The notes beneath the pieces were generated by a model. The model saw only the letters and a list, made by a program, of their open reading frames with translations, was not told where the DNA came from and did no database searches. The translations under genes and the position numbers were made by a program. Positions 11,405 to 20,385 of a stretch of 64,000 nt of DNA are shown piece after piece. The stretch is from Chytridium lagenaria (lineage: Eukaryota > Chytridiomycota > Chytridiomycetes > Chytridiales > Chytridiaceae): NCBI GenBank assembly GCA_025449115.1, contig JAHLKC010000160.1:19831-83830 (forward strand). The letters run 5' to 3'. Positions within the stretch are counted from its first letter, which is position 1. Every line of letters begins with the position of its first letter.

Positions 11405-11975
11405 GTATTAAAGCGTACGCAATCGTACGTGAACGTATGTTGACGCACAATGAAAATGCCGTATGGCAGCGTACGCTTTCCTACGTGTACGTATGTCGGC
11501 GCACAGTGAATTAAATTTTTCATAAAAATAAACGACTCAAAGCCAACACCACAATAAAACGTATAACAACATCATTATGAATAAGATCCGAGCACAATTC
11601 AGACAATTCTTAGGCATGCTAATCATTCAATGAAAAATGCTGTATTACAGCATACATTATCATACATGTACGTATGCCCGCGCACAATAAAAAATGCCGT
11701 ATTGCATCGTACGCTATCATACGTGTACGTATGCGGGCGCACAACGAATTTAATTTTTCATAAAACCTTCCCGATGCACTTCCCGTACGTTTTAAGATAC
11801 AACTATAAACAATAAACGACGCAAAAGCCAACACCACAATAACCTGTGTACCAACATCATCACAATAAGATCCACGCACAAGTAAGAATAATCACTAGCC
11901 ATGCTGATCATTCAATGAAAATGCCGTATTACGGCGTACGCGATCATACGTATACGTATGCCGGCGCACATCGAA
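11405..11975. repeat. right subterminal CGTACG array
   Basis: Five motif blocks (near 11412, 11468, 11650, 11706, 11934) share GCGTACGC, TACGTGTACGTATG and GGCGCAC with small changes. Paired blocks are separated by AATGAAAATGCCGTATT. The longer frame (paired blocks, TTTTTCATAAAA, then AAAGCCAACACCACAATAA) is repeated around 11400-11640 and 11640-11900, with a partial third copy. The block at 11412-11500 also lies 110-200 bases upstream of gene C. Confidence 0.8.
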
Positions 11976-12186
11976 TTTTATTATTCATAAGCATACCTCC
12001 AAGAAGCGTGCGTTCCCGATAGAACGTAGAGCGATGCTATGGATAAACCCGCAAAGTAACGGATGAAAAACGTTACCTAGCACCCGTACGATGCTGCAAA
12101 CATTCGCAGGAAGAGGTAAACATGTATTTAACAAGGACTAATCAAAAGGCGAACGTACGTTTGCGTACGTACAATGATGCGCGTAC

Positions 12187-12266
12187 GTCAACGTACGTGT
12201 ACGTACGCCAAACATACATTAGTGTTGATGTATGTGTAGGTTTCATACACAGTTACATAACCCGGG
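12187..12266 (-). repeat. right terminal inverted repeat
   Basis: Read on the minus strand it starts CCCGGGTTATGTAAC and continues through TCAACA and ATGTATGTTTGGCGTACGTA, mirroring the left end. It lies 36 bases before the ATG of the Bmt2-like gene. Confidence 0.72.
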
Positions 12267-12279
12267 ATTGCAACAAACA

Positions 12280-12300
12280 AAAAAAAAAAAAAAAAAAAAG
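12280..12300 (+). repeat. poly-A run next to the transposon insertion
   Basis: An A run of about 20 bases between the transposon end and the Bmt2-like ATG. It may belong to the host 5' flank; such runs are also prone to length error. Confidence 0.6.
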
Positions 12301-12301
12301 A

Positions 12302-13242
12302 ATGAAGAAACGACGGCCAAGGTCGCTCGTTGAGCCTACTCCTCGTTCCAAGCCATCCACCCACCGCACCATCCCCTCCCACCGCACCCAAAAGATCATC
12401 TCCACCTACCATGCTCTCAACAAACGTCTCTCACTCTGTCTCAAACAAAACGACGAAGCAGGTGCTACCCTCATCCACACCCAAATGGCCGCCATAGTGG
12501 TCTCGATGCCTACCAAAAAGCATCCCTCCGAGGTGGTGATGAACGAAAGGGAAAGGGAGCTTGTGGGAAATGGCTTGTACCGATATTGAAAAAGGAAGGA
12601 CTTGTGGATGGGGGTGAGAGGGTGAGGTTGTTGGATGTGGGGGCTGTGAATGGGGAGACTTATGCGAGGCAGAGAGGGTGGATGGAAGTTACGTCGATTG
12701 ATTTGAATCTCAACACCCAGGGATATTGAAGGAGGATTTTTTTGAAAGACCGATACCGACAGTGATGGAGAAAGGTTTCATGTTCTTTGTTTGTCGCTTG
12801 TTGTCAACTTTGTTGGAGAGCCGGAACGGAGAGGTGAGGATTCTTTCGGTATTCGCTTCTTTCGGTATTCGCTTCCGGTCTCAGTTTTTGCTTTTTTTCC
12901 TGTTGGTCGTGACGGAGGGAAAGCTACCACTACCCCATCACTGACGTCAAAGTCCCAGGTGAGATGCTCCGTCGTACCCACCAATTCCTCCTCCCAAACG
13001 GTCTTCTCTACCTCGTTCTCCCCCTCCCCTGCGTCACCAACTCTCGCTACCTTACCCACGACCGTCTTACAAAGATCATGACCTCCCTCCGTTTCCAAGA
13101 AACCCACCACCATTTTTCTACAAAGCTAGCGCATTTTATTTATCGGAGACGGGACAATGGGGAAGAGAGGGAGTGGAAGAAGGAGGAGGTGAATCCGGGA
13201 GCGGGAAGGAATAATTTTACGATTGTGGTGAAGAAGACGTGA
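12302..13242 (+). pseudogene. BMT2: 25S rRNA adenine-N1 methyltransferase Bmt2-like gene, frame-disrupted
   Basis: Bmt2 methylates adenine N1 in the large-subunit rRNA in the nucleolus using SAM. The conserved order is visible across frames: KIISTYHALNKRLSL near the N-terminus; SGLDAYQKASLRGGD and KWLVPILKKEGL; the SAM-binding core VRLLDVGAVNGETYAR with VTSIDLN as the acidic ligand strand; ILKEDFFERPIP; LSLVVNFVGEPERRGE; and LYLVLPLPCVTNSRYL. An intron from about 12835 (GTGAGG) to 12960 fits between RRGE and MLRRTHQF. At least three single-base shifts break the frame (about 12430-12490, about 12720, about 12780). With the transposon only 36 bases upstream, decay is plausible, but homopolymer errors elsewhere in the window make sequence error equally possible. 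Confidence 0.75.
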
Positions 13243-13438
13243 CGGGGTTTAGTTTGTATGAGTGAGTTAAAAAACGGAAAGGATGTACTCTGGCGAATTG
13301 CATATCTCTTTTATATAGTCCATGCCGTTTATCATAGCAATGAGTTTTCCCGCCTCTATCGCGTTGACTACAGATAGTCTATAACGAACTCGATTTATCA
13401 AAAAAAAAAAGACGGCCGCAGAAACGCAAAAAGGTCCA

Positions 13439-13478
13439 TAGTCGGGTTTGGATAAAAGTATTTATCCAAACCCGACTA
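13439..13478. repeat. perfect 18-base hairpin with 4-base loop
   Basis: Arms TAGTCGGGTTTGGATAAA and its exact complement are separated by AGTA. It sits about 200 bases after the Bmt2-like stop. Function unknown. Confidence 0.9.
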
Positions 13479-13604
13479 CCGATCATGATGTTGTAAATAG
13501 GCGTCATTGAGGATGATTGTAAAGCACATAGGTCGTCGCTCCAAAGAGCCGTATGCCGTCCCTGGAATATTTTTTCAATTTTTCGTCTTCCATTCCTCCA
13601 AACA

Positions 13605-14137
13605 TGGCATCCTTCTCCATCCCTTTCCACCTCACCCTCAACGCCATCCTCGGTCTCGGCATCCACAAACCCGCACACCCCACATCCACACTCACCTCCA
13701 TTCCCTTCCTCTCCTTCCCCTCTTTCAAAACATGGGTCTCCGCAGACATCACCAGCATCATCACAACCACCCTACCCCGCCTTGTCGTCGCCTGTGTCGG
13801 GGTCATGGTTACCGGATATCGACGATGGATGTGGGGAGTCGGAAGAAAACTCGGGAGATGGTTGATAGGCTCGAGACGTGGGATGACGTTGAGGAGGAAT
13901 GCGGTGAGAAGGGTGAGGAGACGTCGACAGGATATGAGGTTGAATCCATCTGTGGACTTGATTGATTTTGATGGTCCTGTGATGGTACCTCAACGGGGTC
14001 GATTTTCCCGGATCCCCACTAAAGACGTCAACAAGACACCGATTACAGGGTTGAAAGATTTGATTGCGAATTCCAAGACGGTGGCGTTTAAAAAACATGG
14101 TTCGACGGGGGTGTCTGATGGTCGAAGATGCGAACGA
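13605..14137 (+). CDS. hypothetical protein with possible membrane segment
   Basis: Not recognised. From ATG 13605 (MASFSIPFHLTLNAILGLG) the frame runs through a hydrophobic segment (TTTLPRLVVACVGVMVTGY) followed at once by a very basic stretch (RRGMTLRRNAVRRVRRRRQ), the layout of a single-pass membrane protein with a positive cytosolic side. It then reads DLIDFDGPVMVPQRG and TPITGLKDLIANSKTV and runs into the 14127-14640 minisatellite, where it stops after one partial unit. An upstream in-frame ATG at 13553 is possible. The true C-terminus may lie within the repeat in another frame. Confidence 0.4.
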
Positions 14138-14640
14138 TGACACGGAAACTGTCAAAAGAGGATATGGCCATGTTGTTGGATGAGACGGGTCCTAGTGTTT
14201 CGGATGGGTTGACGCCGTTGACGCCGTTGACGCCGCTACAACTTCTTGAGAGTATGGTGTCTCTGAAAGATTCGAACGACGACACGGAAACTGTCAAAAG
14301 AGGATATGGCCATGTTGTTGGATGAGACGGGTTCTAGTGTTTCGGATGGATTGACGCCGTTGACGCCGTGACGCCGTTACAACTTCTTGAGAGTATGGTG
14401 TCTCTGAGAGATTCGAACAATGACACGGAAACTGTCAAAAGAGGATATGGCCATGTTGTTGGATGAGACGGGTCCCAGTGTTTCGGATGGGTTGACGCCG
14501 TTACAACTTTTGAGAGTATGGTGTCTCTGAAAGATTCGAACAATGACACGGAAACTGTCAAAAGAGGATATGGCCATGTTGTTGGATGAGACGGGTTCTA
14601 GTGTTTCGGATGGGTTGACGCCGTACAACTTTTTGAATGT
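14127..14640 (+). repeat. minisatellite, about 123-144-base unit, four copies
   Basis: GA(C/A)(G/A)ATGACACGGAAACTGTC-type starts at 14127, 14271, 14411 and 14534 are followed by GAGGATATGGCCATGTTG, a variable number of TTGACGCCG triplet-pair repeats and GAGAGTATGGTGTCTCT. In one frame each unit reads KLSKEDMAMLLDETG and SVSDGLTPLTP, so it may be coding, but unit lengths do not keep one frame throughout. Confidence 0.85.
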
Positions 14641-15300
14641 ATGGTGTCTCCAGTGGAGAGGGATTGAATGCGGGAATTTTGTTGTTTTTACTTTTGGACT
14701 CTTGTTTTCTTTTTTTCTTGCATTTTCATGATATCCCCCACACACATACTGTATATCCCCCGCTTTATTTACTCGAATTCTAATGATTTGGCGTTGATAT
14801 TGACGGTCTTTTACTTACTTGATCTTTTTCTTCTGAATGGAGGATTTTTTGATGGCAATGCTTTCTTGTGGAATCACTCTTGTTTTTATTTACGGTCAAT
14901 CTTGGACCACTTTATTTTCTAGTTTAATGCAACCCTTGCACTTTCTTTTTTTTTTTCGGTCCACATAGACCCACTTTATCTTTATGCCTGAAACGAATAC
15001 ATCCAACATCATTCATCTTATCCTTTTCAAAGTTATCCTCCGCTGAAACACCAGCGACTCAAAGTTTCTAACACTCTCTTAAATTATCTTGCAGTATACA
15101 CCACTCCCCGCTCCTCCTGTTGGTTCCCTGCTTGCTGGATCGGACGAGACCACATTGAATGAGAACATGGAAATTGAAGGCGTTCCCGAAACTGAGTTTT
15201 CTTGAAACATCTAAAATGTTCTACTCGACTAGTCTTCTAATATTCTCGCGCCTACGCAGAGGTAAACCCACATTGTCGTGGACATTATTTAATCAGCCAG
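14641..15300. other. non-coding stretch
   Basis: T-rich then mixed sequence between the minisatellite and the 294-base direct repeat. No gene or signal recognised. Confidence 0.4.
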
Positions 15301-15891
15301 CGTTTAACGATAAAGGACGACTGTGACGGTTACTCCCATCGGTTCATTTAAAGAAGCGACAAGGATGTACCCTATCATCATACGAAAAACGAACCCAACG
15401 GTTCATCACCCCAACACCCGTTTCACCCACATTCATTAAATGGTACGAATAAAAAACTACCCACTTTATATTTATACCATAAAAAAAAAAAACTATACAA
15501 CTCAACAACCTCCCATTAAAAAAGGTGGATATATAAAAGACGAGTCAAACAAAGGGGGACGAGTACAATACGAAAACTTAACAAAAAAAGGCAACGTTTA
15601 ACGATAAAGGACGACGGTGACGGTTACTCCCATCGGTTCATTTAAAGAAGCGACAAGGATGTACCCTATCATCAAACGAAAAACGAACCCAACGGTTCAT
15701 CACCCCAACACCCGTTTCACCCACATTCATAAAACGGTACGAATAAAAAACTACCCACTTTATATTTATACCATAAAAAAAAAACAAACTATACAACCCA
15801 ACAACCTCCCATTAAAAAAGGTGGATATATAAAAGACGAGTAAAACAAAGGGGGACGAGTACAATACGAAAACGTAACAAAAAAAGGCAAC
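15301..15891 (+). repeat. 294-base direct tandem duplication
   Basis: Copy 1 (15301-15594) and copy 2 (15595-15891) both begin CGTTTAACGATAAAGGACGA and contain GGTTACTCCCATCGGTTCAT and GGTGGATATATAAAAGACGA. They differ at a few positions and in poly-A length. A TATATAAAA element sits in each copy. No coding sequence is supported. Confidence 0.93.
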
Positions 15892-16282
15892 CCTCGCTTT
15901 AACCCAAAAAGATAACGATCAATGTAAGCAAACAAAAATATAAAAAAGAAAGAAAAATGACAGGGCAAATAGACAGGGAAAGGGGTGTGTGAAATCGTTC
16001 CCCCATAAAAAACGAAAAAGCAAAAGTTATTACTATGTGGATAAAGGGGGGGATAAGGATAATATAAAATGATAATGATACTTGTAAACATCGACAAAAG
16101 AAAAAAGGTAAACCGCCAAAACCACTCCAATGCACCTTATAAAAGAAAGAGTCGAAAAAAAGGTTCAAATGAAAAAATAAAAACCAGGGTAAAAAAGAAC
16201 CGTTATATCGGTATACCGAAAAAAAATAAGTTACATAAAAAAAAGGTTTCAAAAAGAAAAAGCACATCACCATATCCAAAAA
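15892..16282. other. A-rich non-coding stretch, 3' flank of the SWIRM gene
   Basis: Poly-A-rich plus strand, that is T-rich downstream of the minus-strand SWIRM gene. No gene recognised. Confidence 0.4.
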
Positions 16283-17069
16283 TCAAAAAAAAAAACAAAC
16301 GTAAAAAGCAGACCACGCCTCCCACTCAAGAATCACTTCCCACCACCACCACATCCTTCTCCTCCCCTCCTTCATCCTCCCCTGCCTCTCCCTCAACCAC
16401 TCCCTCCGTCTCTCCCACTCCCCCTCCTCCCTCGGCACCCACCCCAACTCCAAAAACCAATCATAAAGTTTATTCACCTTATTCACATCAATCATAAACC
16501 ACCGTCTCACATCCTTCTTCTTAAACACCCCCCTCGTAAAAGTAGCTCCAAGCACCACCTCCTTAATCCTCAAATACATCTCAGGCAACAACCTCAACGT
16601 CTTACACAACAAAGTCTCCTCTCGTCAACAAATCGAGGGACGGCGTGTCATCAGAAAACGTCATGGGACCGCCTTTGGGCCAGGATACAATCGAGGCTTG
16701 GGATGTGTCGCTAAACCATTCGGTGAGGTTGACTTCGGGTGGGCAGATGGGGAGTTTGACGGCCGACGTTGGATCGCGAGCGCTGTGGTGGATTTGATGT
16801 GTGCCAGAGAGTGGTCGTCGTCGGTTTCGGCGTGAGGGGAGACGGGGCGGGTGGGTGGAGGGTTGGTGGTGAGGAGGGAGATGGTGGAATGACGGCGGGA
16901 GAGGGAGTTGGGGGGGGGTTGGAGGTAGAGGTCGAGGGAAGGGCGGCAATGGTGGAGTGACGACGAGAGAGGGAAGTAGGGGTGGTTTAATAGAATCCAT
17001 CTGAACGGGTGAAACGGGAAGCTTGACCTTATTCTTCTTCTTCTTCTTCTTGGGGATGTGCACCTCCAC
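16283..17069 (-). CDS. SWIRM-domain protein, fungal Fun19-like, one frameshift
   Basis: SWIRM domains are helical DNA/nucleosome-contacting modules of chromatin proteins. The N-terminal part (MEVHIPKKKKKKNK, a basic signal) leads into a Pro-rich linker and then KLPICPPEVNLTEWFSD, a block that precedes the domain in fungal proteins. The domain itself (16460-16612) reads LRLLPEMYLRIKEVV, RGVFKKKDVRRWFMIDVNKV and KLYDWFLELGWV. The two parts are in different frames: near 16613-16628 LLTRGD should continue as EETLLCKTLRL, so one small indel separates them. The Trp-rich tail after about 16460 may be 3' flank read through. Decay and sequence error are both possible. Confidence 0.68.
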
Positions 17070-17444
17070 ATCACTTTATCCTCCACCTCCTCCGACATTC
17101 CCATTTGAAAAGGAAAAGATCTCTCAACAACCCTCTCTGCCTATTCTCCACTCTCTCACTCTTTGAAACAGGAAACGGAATCTCAATATACCTCTCCCCC
17201 TCCTCCTCCTCCTCCTCCTCCACCGCAAAAAAACTCCATCCTCCTCCGTTTCCTCATCCCCTCATCCTCCTCCTCATCTCCTACACGCTTCTTGGAATCT
17301 TGTGCAGAGGAAAGGCATTGATCTGGGTGAGGGGTTGACGGGGTCGATGGGTGGGACTGCCGCTAGGTGTTTGGAGGGGAGTGAGGAGACCACCATGACC
17401 AATGAGGGATTGCTCCTCTTTGGTGATGATGGGTGGGAGGTCTG
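17070..17444. other. intergenic, simple CTC-rich repeats
   Basis: Contains a short (CTC)n-like tract near 17202-17222. No gene supported. Confidence 0.4.
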
Positions 17445-18841
17445 CTATGGATGCTGTCCTGGATCGCTTTGACCTTTTCTTTGTGATGCCTGTATGGATT
17501 CAAGGTTAATAGGTAGAAAGCGCATCATGACAATGGGTGGCTGAGGTTGAAAATAAAAATAAAATTGAATAATTAAAAAAGGCCTGGCCCGCAATAAGCC
17601 CAGGCCCGCAACGGAGCCAATCCCAAAAAAGGAAATCTGCGGTGCTTTGCTCATAAAAACTGTGGAGAGAGAGCGGAGAGCGAAAACAAAAGTAGAACAT
17701 AAAAAAGAAAACACAAAAGAATTTGGCTCACCTCCTGATGAGAGTGACATTGAGGACAATGCGTCACGGTGGGGCGACAAGGAGGCCGTCTTGCTCACTG
17801 CCACAAGAATCTTGGCCGCAACAAGAATATCATCATCGTCAACTCCAGCACGGGACGCAGCAAAGGCTGCAGCTTTCATTGGTGTGGTTGATGGGACGGT
17901 GGTGATGATGGGTGCCTTTGATGGGGAGGAAGGGGTAGGGTTTGAGGGGTGGAGTTGGGAGCTGTGCAGTGGGAAAGGTTGAGGAGCTGGTTTAGAGGAT
18001 GGGATGGTGGTGGTGGATTGAGGCATGGATGGACGGTGGGTCTGTTGCTGAGGGTAAAATTGTTGTGGCATGGACATGGGTGTTGATGCTGCGGCTGCTG
18101 CCTGACATACATCATCTGGCCAGTGTGAAGTGAGTCATCATCATTGGACGAAAGTGCTGCTGCTGGTGGTGTTGTTGAGAAGAGTACCAGTGAGCGGGTG
18201 GAGCCATCATGATGGGACCGGGGACGAGTGTTGGCGTGCTGCTGCATGTTGGAGGACGGAATGTCATCATGGGATGCTGTGCAAGGTAGAGTTTTGGGAA
18301 TGGGGGATGCAGAGGAAGAGGAGCGGGAAGAGGTGGCGGTGGTGGTGGTGCACTTATAGTCTGCTGCTGCTGCTTGAGACTGGTGATGGTAGAGATGCGG
18401 TTGGGAGAAGGGTGGCCGGCAAGAGGGAGAAAACGTTGAGCAAACTCGATAGAGTGTTGCTGCTGGTGTTGTTGTTGGGAAGGCATGATCATTTGAACGA
18501 GTTGAGGAGATGACGGTGAGGATCGAGGGTGATCGGCAGAGGGCGATAAGACAGAGGTGTATGGAAAGGAGAGCGAAGTGGAGCTTGGCATGGACATGAC
18601 CAATTGAGGAGGGGTGGGCCTCTGTTGTTGTTGCTGCTGTTGTTGCTGCTGCTGGGCATGCATTGACTGCAGCATGTGGGATGTAGGTTGACCGATCATG
18701 CATCTGCTGAGGCTGTGTTTTGGTGATCACGGTGGGATGCGGGGATGATGGCGTATGCAGGTGTTGGGGTTGAGTTTGGTTGGAGAGAGACGCGGATGGG
18801 GAGTGCTGAGCAAGCATTCTTGTGTTTGGAGTGATGATCAA
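17445..18841 (-). CDS. Gln/Pro/Ser-rich putative regulatory protein, exon structure uncertain
   Basis: Low-complexity protein with no recognised domain. Reading down the minus strand: MLAQHSPSASLSNQTQPQ (from about 18810); a Gln tract of about 11 after HMLQSMHA (CAG/CAA repeats, about 18625-18660); SIEFAQRFLPLAGHP; APPPPPPLPAPLP; then in another frame MPQQFYPQQQTHRPSMPQS; and finally the only complex segment, MKAAAFAASRAGVDDDDILV followed by AAKILVAVSKTASLSPHRD (about 17770-17880). The three parts are in different frames, joined either by introns near 18700 and 18090 or by indels. Gln-rich proteins of this look are often transcription regulators; that is a guess. A long T/AG-rich leader lies upstream (18850-19080). 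Confidence 0.4.
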
Positions 18842-20385
18842 GGTGTGATGATCACGTCTTAGGGTCTTGAGGTAGTAAAGTGGTGCAGCTTATAAACAAA
18901 GGTGATCAGTGGTTGTTAGAGAGAGAGAAAATAGAGTGGTTATAGAAGAAGGGGAGTGTAGCTGGTTGAGCAGAGTGTACTCGCAGGAGCTGAGCTGTTG
19001 AGAAAGAGTGAGTGAGTGAGAGAGAAGGAATCGTATTTAGGAAAAGCATGCATGCAGTATTTAATTATTAATGAGCACAGCAGCGGCGGATGAAAAATTA
19101 GATTCTTTCAAAGTGCTTGGCTGAGTCTTATTTATTAATATTTATTTATTTATTTATCACCTCCCCCACAAACAGATCACCTCGCACTGCACTCTCTCCC
19201 TCACCCACTCACCCACCCCATTGACATTGACTAATATAGGTAATGATGATCCCATCTCTTAAATAGCTCATACTGTCTGTGCATAACTGTATGTATATCA
19301 CTCTTCTTATTCATCATAGTGGTATCTCTCATAAATATATATATGGAGTACTTGATGGTTATAACATAAAAGTCTTTGGTCGCTGCGGGCATACACTCAC
19401 CTTGCTCACCCTCATCCTTACTACCACTCACCCCCACACACCACTGCACACACACTGCACACACACCACATTAAAAATGATGCTTTGACACGCCGTTCCT
19501 TGTTTTCCAAGCAGCAAGAGTGTTTGTTCTATTTCAGAGACAAGTGGGTCTGGAACAAATTGAATTGTTTATAAATATCGGGGATTGAATTTAATAAGGA
19601 TGTGTAACCAAGTAAATCATACTATTGGATCATCCAATAGAATCAGCTTGTTCTATTCACCATGAAAGTCAAAGTTTCCTTATTAGGAGCCCTCATCGAT
19701 TGGAGATCCATTCATCACATCATATTCATCTGTCATCATCATCAATTAATAAATAAAATATATTTGGTGGCAAAGTATATATTTCAAGTAAATGTGAAAG
19801 CGAAAAGCAAACAGATCACCATCAAATGTATGTAATAAATAATAAATATTATATTTTGTTTAAATACAGATTTATTATTAAATAAACATGGATAGGGACA
19901 TATCTATGATTTAATTAATTACCTTTGGAGCAGTATGTATGTAGGTATGTATGTAGCAGTGCATCTCATCAGTTGTTTGTGTATAAACACACTTGAGCAT
20001 CAACTATGATTACATATATTACAAAGAAAACACAACCATCAAAACATACATAGAGAAAGAGAAGAAGAATCAACTATATAATAATAATAAATAAAAGAAA
20101 TCTAAATAAATATATACTATGTATCATATTAGTATATATTTATGACGGGAACTAACTGCAGGGCTCACTATAAAAAAGTATAAGCAAAAGAAACAGAAAC
20201 AAACAACGTGATGACAAACAAGCCCTCAGACACGTTGGTGTTACAACCTGCCCCAATTAAGGAAATGTTGAAATAATACATTTTTCATCTCTTTCTTTAA
20301 TCTTTCCCCATCCATCCATCCATCCATCCATCTTACAAACCCCATCACATAGACGAACCTCATCTCGTGCACCCCACCATTCATC
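18842..20385. other. long A/T-rich intergenic region between divergent genes
   Basis: Holds GA-rich sequence (18905-19035), TTTATT repeats (19125-19160), an ATATAT tract near 19335, a TATGTATGTAGG microsatellite (about 19933-19955) and a (CCAT)n tract at 20309-20332. No gene recognised. It probably contains promoters for the flanking divergent genes. Confidence 0.5.

Larger units (their letters stand above)
240..12266 (-). mobile_element. 12-kb TIR-bounded DNA transposon with three genes (KDZ-associated transposase type)
   Basis: Seen: the segment near 264-303 reappears in inverted orientation near 12190-12230, sharing the run ATGTATGTTTGGCGTACGTA and neighbouring TCAACA and GAAA-CC blocks. 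The ends read GGGATAATTAC on the left and, inverted, CCCGGGTTATGTAAC on the right. The 6-mer ATTGCA flanks both sides (234-239 and 12267-12272) as a candidate target duplication. Inside are three minus-strand genes (1798-5124, 7146-9176, 9873-11299), CGTACG-rich arrays at both ends and a 333-base tandem array in the middle. Known: KDZ-type transposons are large, carry multi-exon transposases and have TIRs. Inferred: this is one element, mobilised by the gene at 1798-5124. The exact outer bases are uncertain by a few nucleotides because the right end has three extra bases in the alignment. Confidence 0.75.

Noticed and set aside
1798..12266. A canonical KDZ transposase domain as a separate gene
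   Set aside because: No second catalytic protein was found; the only DDE-like core is within the gene at 1798-5124.
12122..12301. Open frame extending the Bmt2-like protein upstream into the transposon end
   Set aside because: It runs through the TIR and CGTACG motifs and a poly-A tract; the ATG at 12302 fits the family start better.
16069..16497. Lys/Pro-rich plus-strand frame of 142 codons
   Set aside because: It is the complement of A-rich flank and the 3' part of the SWIRM gene; low complexity throughout.
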